Both the position numbers and the translations under genes were made by a program. Source: RGIG8775 sp045121195 (GTDB lineage Bacteria; Bacillota; Clostridia; Oscillospirales; CAG-272). From it: a DNA stretch of 5,120 nt. Below, in pieces: positions 1 through 4,982 of this stretch. Location of the stretch: the NCBI GenBank assembly GCA_045121195.1, contig JBGVFO010000111.1, positions 1 through 5,120 on the forward strand. The letters run 5' to 3'. The notes under the pieces were generated by a model, which saw only the letters and a program-made list of their open reading frames with translations, did not search any database and was not told the DNA's origin. Numbering within the stretch: position 1 is the first letter of the stretch; each line of letters begins with the position of its first letter.

Positions 1-10
1 CAATTTTATA

Positions 11-80
11 ATGGCAAATCCGTTCGTTTCGGGTCGCCGAGGACGTCGACCCCTACAAGGTTTGCTTCTCGCCATTTTGT
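11..80. repeat. GC-rich palindromic element (REP-like), no gene
   Basis: A 6-bp inverted repeat, GGGTCG at 31-36 and CGACCC at 47-52, brackets a 10-nt loop. It sits inside weaker outer complementarity: ATGGC at 11-15 with GCCAT at 71-75, or alternatively GCAAA at 14-18 with TTTGC at 61-65. The element is much richer in GC than the AT-rich DNA that follows it (about 95-170). Only short reading frames cross it and none has a ribosome binding site. The layout resembles dispersed palindromic elements between genes in gut Clostridia, but that resemblance is inference. It could instead be the terminator region of a gene lying left of the window, although no T-tract follows the stem. Confidence 0.35.
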
Positions 81-141
81 TCGTGCAAACCCACCGATAA
101 ATCAAAATTTGAAGAAAAATAAATTATTTTGCAAAAACCTA

Positions 142-170
142 TTGCAAAACGAAAAAGATTGTAGTACAAT
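142..170 (+). promoter_or_regulatory. Sigma-A promoter of the glycine riboswitch-symporter unit
   Basis: The -35 box is TTGCAA (142-147) and the -10 box is TACAAT (165-170), separated by exactly 17 nt, in AT-rich DNA. Transcription should start near 176-177, about 27 nt before the first riboswitch aptamer. The sequence TTGCAAAA occurs twice (129-136 and 142-149), and the second copy contains the -35 box. Confidence 0.8.
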
Positions 171-203
171 AGGGCATCAATTTCATATTCTGTGTGACGT
201 ATT

Positions 204-366
204 CAGGAAAAGGCAGTTCTGCCGCCGAAGGAGTAACGCTCTCAGGTGTCCGAAAGGATGGGGACTGAACACCGACAGAGCTTTGGAGACACCCATTGAA
301 TTGGGGGCCGAAGGTGCAAGCGTGAAACACGCCAAACTCTCAGGCAAAAGGACAAAGACCATCAAA
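204..366 (+). promoter_or_regulatory. Tandem glycine riboswitch
   Basis: Two glycine-aptamer cores follow one another. Aptamer 1 (about 204-290) has a P2 hairpin with GGCA/TGCC arms (212-223), the conserved core GCCGAAGGAGTAA (224-236), CTCTCAGG, an extended P3-region hairpin (GGTGTCC with a GGAC...ACACC partner), GACAGAG and then CTTTGGAGA. Aptamer 2 (about 296-365) has the core GGCCGAAGGTGCAAG, a short P3 hairpin GCGTG-AAA-CACGC (320-332), and the hallmark ACTCTCAGGCAAAAGGACA (336-354). The short linker between them is usual for tandem glycine riboswitches. Glycine aptamers are known upstream of gcv operons and of AGCS transporters, and the next gene here is an AGCS transporter. The P1 stem of aptamer 2 can be drawn as TTGA (296-299) with TCAA (362-365) plus TGG (302-304) with CCA (359-361). 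Confidence 0.93.
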
Positions 367-386
367 TTTTGAAAGTTTATGTTTTT

Positions 387-419
387 TTGACGGACGTGTT
401 TTGCGCCCGTCAATTTTTT
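387..419 (+). terminator. Riboswitch expression-platform terminator
   Basis: A perfect 7-bp stem, TTGACGG (387-393) with CCGTCAA (407-413), runs directly into a T-tract (414-419). Inside the stem, after one A/C mismatch, C395-G405, G396-C404 and T397-G403 can also pair. It lies between the aptamers and the ribosome binding site, so it is read as the premature-termination switch. Its 5' arm can alternatively pair with 359-366, the 3' strand of the aptamer 2 P1 stem. Confidence 0.85.
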
Positions 420-424
420 ATTTC

Positions 425-431
425 AGGAGGG
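425..431 (+). promoter_or_regulatory. Ribosome binding site of the symporter
   Basis: AGGAGGG is a near-perfect Shine-Dalgarno sequence, about 5 nt before ATG 436. It comes just after the T-tract of the riboswitch terminator, so the mRNA contains it only when the terminator is read through. Confidence 0.9.
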
Positions 432-435
432 AAAA

Positions 436-2010
436 ATGGAGGCATTTTTCGAAAAGGTTGCCAAGATCAACGGCAGCGTCAACGGAGTGGTATGGGGTAT
501 ATTCGGACTGGCTCTTCTGATCGGAACCGGCGTTATCGTAACACTCAGCACAAGGGCATTTCAGGTATCGCATCTGGGACTCTGGTGGAAGAACACCATC
601 GGTAGTCTGTTCACAAAGAACGTTATAAAGCATCGCAAGGAAAAGGGTGTCATCTCCCCCTTCCAGGCGCTCTGTACGGCTCTCGCTGCAACCGTCGGCA
701 CCGGTAACATCGCAGGTGTTGCCGCCGCTATCTGCGTCGGTGGCGCGGGCGCGGTCTTCTGGATGTGGGTCGCCGCCTTCTTCGGTATGATGACCAACTA
801 CGCGGAAAACGTCCTCGGTATTTATTTCCGCCGCAAGAACAGCGAAGGCGAATGGTCCGGCGGTGCTATGTACTATCTGCAGGACGGCGTCGGTAGCTAT
901 TCCTATAAGGATCAGCACGGCGAGGCAACCCTGAAAAAGCCCGGCAAGATCCTTGCAGTCCTCTTCTGTATCTTCACCATGCTCGCATCCTTCGGTATCG
1001 GAAGCATGGGTCAGGTCAACAAGATCGTGGCAAACGTCGCCGCCGCTTTTGACGTAAAAGCCCTTTCCGGCATCACCGTATTCGGCGACGTATCTCTGTA
1101 TAACATTATCCTCGGCGTGGTCATTATGATCCTCACCGCCGTGATCACCCTCGGCGGCGTCAAGAGAATCGCGAACGTTGCCGAAAAGATCGTACCCTTT
1201 ATGGTCGTACTGTTCGTTGCGGGAAGCCTTGTGATCATCGGCATCAACTATCGGGCGATCCTCCCCGCCTTCAAGGCGATCTTCGCCAACGCCTTCAAGC
1301 CCGAGGCATTCGTCGGCGGCGGTCTCGGCGGCGTGATCGTGGCAATGACGAACGGCTTCAAGCGCGGCGTATTCTCCAACGAGGCAGGTCTTGGTTCCTC
1401 GGTTATGGTACACTCCAACTCCAGCGTTAAGGAGCCCGTGAAGCAGGGTATGTGGGGTATCTTTGAGGTGTTTGCCGATACCATGGTCGTTTGTACCATG
1501 ACGGCGCTGGTCGTTCTCACCTCCGGCGGTCTGAACGGCGGCGTATTCAACGCAAAGACGGGCGAGATCGCAGCGGGCTTTACCGACGCGACCCTCGTCG
1601 GCGGTGCGTTCAACGAGGTCTTCTCCTGGGGTGACATCGGTAGCAAGTTCGTTGCCGTTGCTATGTTCCTCTTTGCCTTCACCACCGTGCTTGGCTGGTC
1701 CCATTACGGCTCCAAGGCGTGGGAGTATCTCTTCGGCGCGAAAACCACGGTCATCTTCCGTATCATCCACGTGATCACCATCATTTTCGGCGCAGTGCTC
1801 ACCTCCTCCCTCGCATGGGATATTTCGGACACCTTCAACGGTCTTATGATGATCCCCAACCTGATCGGCGTGCTCTTTATGATCCCTCTGGTCGTCAAGA
1901 TCACGCAGAACTTTATCGACCGCAAGGTGAAAAAGAAGGACGTAAAGCCCTTGCTCTCCTACGATCCGAATACGCAGGCGGAAGCAGAAAAGAACCTCGA
2001 CGAGGAATAA
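436..2010 (+). CDS. Sodium:alanine/glycine symporter, AGCS family
   Basis: This 524-residue protein is an integral membrane amino-acid carrier that should couple uptake of glycine or alanine to sodium. About 10-11 hydrophobic segments are visible, the first near residues 17-38. Family motifs are intact: GTGNIAGV (88-95) in the substrate and ion-binding region; GGAGAVFWMW (102-111), matching the AGCS signature; GFKRGVFSNEAGLGSS (307-322), followed by the usual EPVKQG and ADT/CT segments (333-355); and GWSHYGSKAWEYLFG (420-434). The C-terminal tail (about 497-524) is charged and cytoplasmic in type. Length is normal for the family. ATG 436 is chosen for its strong Shine-Dalgarno site and because the family's N-terminal region fits it. 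TNYAE stands where I would expect TKYAE or TKFAE (residues 120-124). The glycine riboswitch in the leader points to glycine as a physiological substrate; family membership alone does not separate glycine from alanine. The gene appears monocistronic. Confidence 0.96.
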   Translation: MEAFFEKVAKINGSVNGVVWGIFGLALLIGTGVIVTLSTRAFQVSHLGLWWKNTIGSLFTKNVIKHRKEKGVISPFQALCTALAATVGTGNIAGVAAAICVGGAGAVFWMWVAAFFGMMTNYAENVLGIYFRRKNSEGEWSGGAMYYLQDGVGSYSYKDQHGEATLKKPGKILAVLFCIFTMLASFGIGSMGQVNKIVANVAAAFDVKALSGITVFGDVSLYNIILGVVIMILTAVITLGGVKRIANVAEKIVPFMVVLFVAGSLVIIGINYRAILPAFKAIFANAFKPEAFVGGGLGGVIVAMTNGFKRGVFSNEAGLGSSVMVHSNSSVKEPVKQGMWGIFEVFADTMVVCTMTALVVLTSGGLNGGVFNAKTGEIAAGFTDATLVGGAFNEVFSWGDIGSKFVAVAMFLFAFTTVLGWSHYGSKAWEYLFGAKTTVIFRIIHVITIIFGAVLTSSLAWDISDTFNGLMMIPNLIGVLFMIPLVVKITQNFIDRKVKKKDVKPLLSYDPNTQAEAEKNLDEE

Positions 2011-2015
2011 TACGC

Positions 2016-2041
2016 AAGGCGGAGATCTTCTCCGCCTTTTC
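2016..2041 (+). terminator. Intrinsic terminator of the symporter gene
   Basis: A perfect 10-bp stem, AAGGCGGAGA (2016-2025) with TCTCCGCCTT (2029-2038), has a 3-nt loop and ends in a short T-run (2037-2040). It starts 5 nt after the symporter stop codon. The T-run is short, but the GC-rich stem is strong. Confidence 0.88.
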
Positions 2042-2093
2042 GTTGCGCTACGGGAAGCGCCTCGGCCGTCAGACAGTTACCGATATCGAAATA

Positions 2094-2111
2094 CTGCTTG
2101 GCTTTTTCCAA
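2094..2111. promoter_or_regulatory. Operator-like dyad 1 over the -35 box
   Basis: TTGG (2098-2101), six bases, then CCAA (2108-2111) form an interrupted dyad covering the -35 box and the start of the spacer. It begins within a 10-base direct repeat, CTGCTTGGCT (2094-2103), that recurs at 2145-2154. A protein bound here should hinder RNA polymerase. The regulator is not encoded in the window. Confidence 0.45.
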
Positions 2112-2126
2112 ATTTTGTGATATAAT
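2098..2126 (+). promoter_or_regulatory. Promoter of the GH129-like gene
   Basis: The -10 box is a perfect TATAAT (2121-2126), preceded by TGA (2118-2120) to give an extended -10. The -35 box is TTGGCT (2098-2103), matching 4 of 6 consensus bases, with a 17-nt spacer. Transcription should start near 2133, giving a leader of about 72 nt to ATG 2205. The -35 box is embedded in one of two TTGG/CCAA dyads that may be operators. Confidence 0.8.
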
Positions 2127-2144
2127 AAAGCGAATGCAAACGAG

Positions 2145-2162
2145 CTGCTTGGCTATACCAAG
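2145..2162. promoter_or_regulatory. Operator-like dyad 2 in the early leader
   Basis: The second copy of CTGCTTGGCT (2145-2154) continues into CCAAG, giving CTTGG (2148-2152), five bases, CCAAG (2158-2162). It lies about 12-25 nt downstream of the predicted transcription start. Centre-to-centre distance to dyad 1 is about 50 bp, close to five helical turns. It could instead act as a small RNA hairpin in the leader. Confidence 0.45.
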
Positions 2163-2190
2163 GATGCCAGATAAAATTTTGAAGGGAAAG

Positions 2191-2196
2191 AAAGGA
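2191..2196 (+). promoter_or_regulatory. Ribosome binding site pointing to ATG 2205
   Basis: AAAGGA lies about 8 nt before ATG 2205, a normal spacing. No comparable site precedes ATG 2240, the first start codon of the long downstream frame. This site therefore decides that translation probably begins at 2205, in a different frame from the enzyme body. Confidence 0.6.
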
Positions 2197-2204
2197 ATAT
2201 CAAA

Positions 2205-2288
2205 ATGGGAACTATGACATTTGGAAAACGCGTTGAAATATGCTACGATCCGAGTTCGTTCGCTTCTCCGCCAAAAAAGACGGCGTGA
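2205..2288 (+). CDS. Out-of-frame N-terminus of the GH129-like gene
   Basis: This short frame starts at ATG 2205 (a second in-frame ATG is at 2214) and would encode 27 residues, beginning MGTMTFGKRVEICYDPSS, before TGA 2286-2288. It has the promoter and ribosome binding site expected for the glycosidase and overlaps the first 49 bases of the glycosidase frame, which is shifted by -1. One extra base between about 2237 and 2285 would fuse the two into a protein of roughly 635 residues. Near its end lies A_AAA_AAG (2273-2279), in the phase of a classic -1 slippery heptamer. It is therefore read as the true 5' end of the glycosidase gene, split by a frameshift that may be an error, a mutation or programmed, rather than as a separate small gene. 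Translated alone it has no recognisable domain or signal peptide. Confidence 0.55.
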   Translation: MGTMTFGKRVEICYDPSSFASPPKKTA

Positions 2289-4111
2289 CCTTCCACACCG
2301 CCGAGGATTTTGAGCCTTATCTGCGTCTGAAGGACGGCACAACGATGCCCCTCGCCGCGGCGAAGACGCAAGCCACCGTTCCCTACCCCTCGGGCGTCGG
2401 CGACGGCGTTCTCACGACCCTCTCGGATTTCCCGAATATCGATCTTTCTATATCTCTCTACGTCTGGTTGGAAGAAGAAGGCGGCAGACTGCACACCGAG
2501 CTGATCCCCATCCGTGAGGACTATGAAACGGTCGCCGAGGTCTGCTGGCCCGCCCCCATCCACAGCTTTGACAAGGAGCGAGGCTACAGCGTGGTCAACC
2601 TTTCTAACGGTCGCCTGTATCCCGACGGCTACGAGGGCGAGATCCACACCGAGGAGCAAAAGCGTCTGCTCACAAGAGGCTGCTATCTCGCCTTTTGGGG
2701 ACAGGTAACGGGCGAGGGCGGCTATCTTGCGGGCATTTCCACCCCCTGGGACGCCGACTACGCTTACGATAAAGCGGACGGCGAGCCGATGCGCATCGGC
2801 ATCCACTGGATCCCTTCCCTCGGCAAGATCCGCTCCCGACGCGAGATGTTCTTCGATTTCTTCGTCGGCAAGTGCGACTATAACACCATCTGTCTTGCCT
2901 ACCGCGATCACCTGCGGGAGATCGGCAAGCTGGTTTCTCTCAAGGAGAAGATCGACAAAAATCCCATCGTCGGCAAGCTGATCGGTCGCCCCGTCATCCA
3001 CACCCCCGCGATCCGTACCCATCGCGAGCCGGGTACCCTCCGATACAAGGAAAACGATCCACAGAGCAACGATCAGATGACCCCCTTCTCGGTCATGACC
3101 GAGCGTCTTGAGGCACTGCACGCCAAGGGCGTCGAGGCGGCGTACGTCCACGTGGACGGCTGGGGAAAAAGAGGCTACGATAACCTGCACCCCGACATTC
3201 TTCCTCCCTGCCCCGAGGCAGGCGGCTACGAGGGCATGCGCGATATGATAGAGCGTCTGCGCGCCATTGATTTTATTCCCGCCGTACACGATAACTACCG
3301 CGACTACTATATCGACGCCGAAACCTACAGTGAAAATCAGGCGCAGGTGCATCACGACGGAAGCTTCGTGTGGCAGGACTGCTGGGCAGGCGGTATGCAG
3401 CGAAAGCTGTGTGCCAAGCTGGCGCTGCCGTATATCCGCCGCAACTATATGGAGCTGAAGCGGCACGGCGCTATGCCCGACGGCGTTTATATCGACGTCT
3501 TTTCCATCACCAAGCTTGACGAATGCGACAATCTTATGCACCGTATGACCCGCAAAGAACGTCAGGAGGAGAGATGCAAGGGTCTTGAATATATCCGCTC
3601 GCAGGGTATGATCATTTCCTCCGAGGAGCCCGTGGACTTTACCGTGGCGTCCCTTGACCTCGTGCATCACGCCTTTGACCATACCAACGGCAAGACGCGT
3701 GGCATCCCTGTTCCGCTGTTCGAGCTTGTTTACCACGATAACCTGTTCGTCCCCTGCTCTCTGGCAACCAACGCAAACGCCCCCTTCAAGAACAACGGCT
3801 TCTTGCGCGCCCTGCTTCACGGCAATCTTCCCTATCTTGGAATGACCGCCAATGACGAGCAGATCGCCAAGGTGAACCTCGTCTGCCGCCTCAACCGCGA
3901 GGTCGCGCTTTCGCCTATGGTCCGTCATAGCTTTGTGGGCGAGGGATACACCGTGCAGGAAAGCGAGTTTGAGAACGGCGTCAGAGTGCGTATCGACCTT
4001 GATAAGGCATCCTACGAGATCCACTGGACGGACGGCACGGTAACGGAGGGAACCGAGCAAAACGTTGCCCTTTCCCAAAATTCCTATGCCTATACGCAGC
4101 TTGACAGATAA
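2240..4111 (+). CDS. GH129-like glycoside hydrolase (putative alpha-N-acetylgalactosaminidase)
   Basis: The intact frame encodes 623 residues. Residues 1-230 look like a beta-rich N-terminal domain, about 250-545 like a catalytic TIM-barrel, and 560-623 like a small C-terminal beta domain. I assign it to GH129, the family of Bifidobacterium bifidum NagBb, which releases GalNAc from GalNAc-alpha-Ser/Thr. Candidate residues are D306 (VHVDGWG), W382 (QDCWAGG), D419 (GVYIDVFS) and E462 (SSEEPVDF). The distances W382-D419 (37) and D419-E462 (43) equal those between W398, D435 and E478 of NagBb as I remember them. D419 would be the nucleophile and E462 the acid/base. There is no signal peptide, so the enzyme is probably cytoplasmic and acts on imported substrates. 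ATG 2240 directly follows an in-frame TGA (2234-2236) and lacks a ribosome binding site, so the real start is probably ATG 2205 in another frame. A neighbouring specificity within the GH129/GH101-related group is possible. Confidence 0.8.
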   Translation: MLRSEFVRFSAKKDGVTFHTAEDFEPYLRLKDGTTMPLAAAKTQATVPYPSGVGDGVLTTLSDFPNIDLSISLYVWLEEEGGRLHTELIPIREDYETVAEVCWPAPIHSFDKERGYSVVNLSNGRLYPDGYEGEIHTEEQKRLLTRGCYLAFWGQVTGEGGYLAGISTPWDADYAYDKADGEPMRIGIHWIPSLGKIRSRREMFFDFFVGKCDYNTICLAYRDHLREIGKLVSLKEKIDKNPIVGKLIGRPVIHTPAIRTHREPGTLRYKENDPQSNDQMTPFSVMTERLEALHAKGVEAAYVHVDGWGKRGYDNLHPDILPPCPEAGGYEGMRDMIERLRAIDFIPAVHDNYRDYYIDAETYSENQAQVHHDGSFVWQDCWAGGMQRKLCAKLALPYIRRNYMELKRHGAMPDGVYIDVFSITKLDECDNLMHRMTRKERQEERCKGLEYIRSQGMIISSEEPVDFTVASLDLVHHAFDHTNGKTRGIPVPLFELVYHDNLFVPCSLATNANAPFKNNGFLRALLHGNLPYLGMTANDEQIAKVNLVCRLNREVALSPMVRHSFVGEGYTVQESEFENGVRVRIDLDKASYEIHWTDGTVTEGTEQNVALSQNSYAYTQLDR

Positions 4112-4116
4112 AGCAT

Positions 4117-4157
4117 AACAGCCTCAAGGGGTGACCCTTGAGGCTGTTTCCGTTTTC
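4117..4157 (+). terminator. Strong terminator of the GH129-like gene
   Basis: A perfect 14-bp stem, AACAGCCTCAAGGG (4117-4130) with CCCTTGAGGCTGTT (4135-4148), is capped by a GTGA loop of the GNRA type and followed by interrupted T-runs (4147-4149, 4154-4157). It begins 5 nt after the glycosidase stop codon and separates this gene from the convergent minus-strand gene. Function in the reverse direction is possible but the opposite T-tract is weak. Confidence 0.9.
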
Positions 4158-4196
4158 CTTCACCGTGTGCGGCTTTTGTTTTTCAAGACCGATACA

Positions 4197-4946
4197 TCAA
4201 AGAAAAGACAAGAACATTTCGTTCAATTCGTTCCAATCGCAAGCAGCCTCTGCCGGCAATCCCGCGATGATGCCCTCTATATCCTCAATATTGCGATCCA
4301 AATAATCGTTCACTCGGTCGAATCGCTTGCCCTCTCCGATTTCGGGCATATTCATTTTCATATCGAGCAGCTTCTCAACGTCGGGCTTCAGATCTTCGTC
4401 AAGATACTTGTCCATCAAGGTGCGGAACAGCATAGGTGGCGGTGTGCGCTCTGCAAGGATCCATTTGCACGCAAGCAGCGGACGAAGCACGTAAAAATAC
4501 TTTTTCAGCCTCACCGTCTCACCCTTCAGATATTCGCGATAGTTGCTCTTGGCTGTGCTGAGATAGTGGTAAAGTCCCGACTTTGCCACAAAGTAGCGGT
4601 TAATGATAGCTGATATCTTCTGCCATTCCTCGGTCGTCTTATACACAATGGGTGATGAATTCCACTCAAACAGCGTCGGATTTGATTTGTGAAGCAATGT
4701 CAACGCTTTCTGAACGTCCCATCCGTTGATATCCAGCGTATCATCCAACTGCCATTCGATAACGTCGCGAGTCTTGTCAAGGCGCAGATAAAACTCCTTG
4801 GGGCGAACGTATATGAAACGCACGTCGTAGTCACTGTCAGGCGAGGCAAAGCCCCACGCACGACTTCCCGACTCAATACAGTGCAAAATCTTTATATTTT
4901 CTCGTTTTTCAATCTCATCAAGCTTTTCAAGAATTGTTTTTCTCAT
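4197..4946 (-). CDS. RlaP/YcgL-type nucleotidyltransferase
   Basis: This 249-residue protein belongs to the polymerase-beta-like nucleotidyltransferases of the RlaP/YcgL group (COG3541, PF10127). The signature is ESGSRAWGF (25-33) followed by DSDYDVR (37-43). G27-S28 and the D39/D41 pair are the nucleotide- and metal-binding motif expected of an active enzyme. The conserved DINGWDVQKAL (72-82) and the SNPTLFEW segment (88-95) are typical of this group, followed by a helical C-terminal half. Members are predicted to transfer a nucleotide to RNA or another acceptor, and some sit beside RNA ligases. No ligase is present here and the substrate is unknown. The start at 4946 is chosen over a frame opening at 5069 because AAAGGAG lies 8 nt upstream and because the extra 41 residues are antisense to an integrase fragment. 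Sampled lines look poorer in GC than the glycosidase gene, which hints at a different origin. Confidence 0.88.
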   Translation of the reverse strand: MRKTILEKLDEIEKRENIKILHCIESGSRAWGFASPDSDYDVRFIYVRPKEFYLRLDKTRDVIEWQLDDTLDINGWDVQKALTLLHKSNPTLFEWNSSPIVYKTTEEWQKISAIINRYFVAKSGLYHYLSTAKSNYREYLKGETVRLKKYFYVLRPLLACKWILAERTPPPMLFRTLMDKYLDEDLKPDVEKLLDMKMNMPEIGEGKRFDRVNDYLDRNIEDIEGIIAGLPAEAACDWNELNEMFLSFL

Positions 4947-4954
4947 AGATAGCG

Positions 4955-4961
4955 CTCCTTT
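4955..4961 (-). promoter_or_regulatory. Ribosome binding site of the nucleotidyltransferase
   Basis: On the minus strand AAAGGAG precedes ATG 4946 by 8 nt. This good Shine-Dalgarno site fixes the start at 4946 rather than at the longer frame's ATG at 5069. Confidence 0.8.
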
Positions 4962-4974
4962 CGCGGTTGGTTTT

Positions 4975-4980
4975 ATTGTA
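4975..4980 (-). promoter_or_regulatory. Possible -10 box for the nucleotidyltransferase
   Basis: TACAAT on the minus strand lies 28 nt before the start codon, in a sensible place for a promoter. The -35 region, 16-18 nt further upstream, matches the consensus poorly and falls inside the integrase fragment. The promoter may be weak, or may have been created where the two segments joined. Confidence 0.4.
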
Positions 4981-4982
4981 CA

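Noticed and set aside
11..100. Small plus-strand gene at 11-100 (29 codons) or a minus-strand start at 75
   Set aside because: No ribosome binding site precedes either, and both cross the palindromic element with low-complexity Arg/Pro-rich translations.
109..372. 87-codon plus-strand frame across the riboswitch
   Set aside because: It runs through the promoter and both glycine aptamers, has no ribosome binding site, and the bases are explained by conserved RNA structure.
102..372. 11-nt inverted repeat TCAAAATTTGA (102-112) and TCAAATTTTGA (362-372) flanking the riboswitch unit
   Set aside because: The left copy lies upstream of the transcription start so it cannot pair in the RNA. Both are AT-only-like words likely to recur by chance (a similar AAAATTTTGAAG occurs near 2173), and the right copy is already explained by P1 and the anti-terminator.
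418..1770. 450-codon open frame antisense to the symporter
   Set aside because: It lies opposite a gene with full family motifs. The conceptual protein is rich in His, Asp and Glu, has no domain and no ribosome binding site; it arises from the GC-biased third positions of the real gene.
2243..4078. 611-codon open frame antisense to the GH129-like gene
   Set aside because: It mirrors the glycosidase almost end to end, shows no recognisable domain or translation signal, and is explained by the strong C/G preference at third codon positions in the sense gene.
436..4111. A symporter-glycosidase operon for mucin glycopeptide use
   Set aside because: Each gene has its own promoter and intrinsic terminator, and the symporter is under glycine control, so adjacency alone does not support a shared pathway.
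4131..4613. 160-codon plus-strand frame near the glycosidase terminator
   Set aside because: It starts inside the terminator hairpin and is antisense to the nucleotidyltransferase motif-bearing frame.
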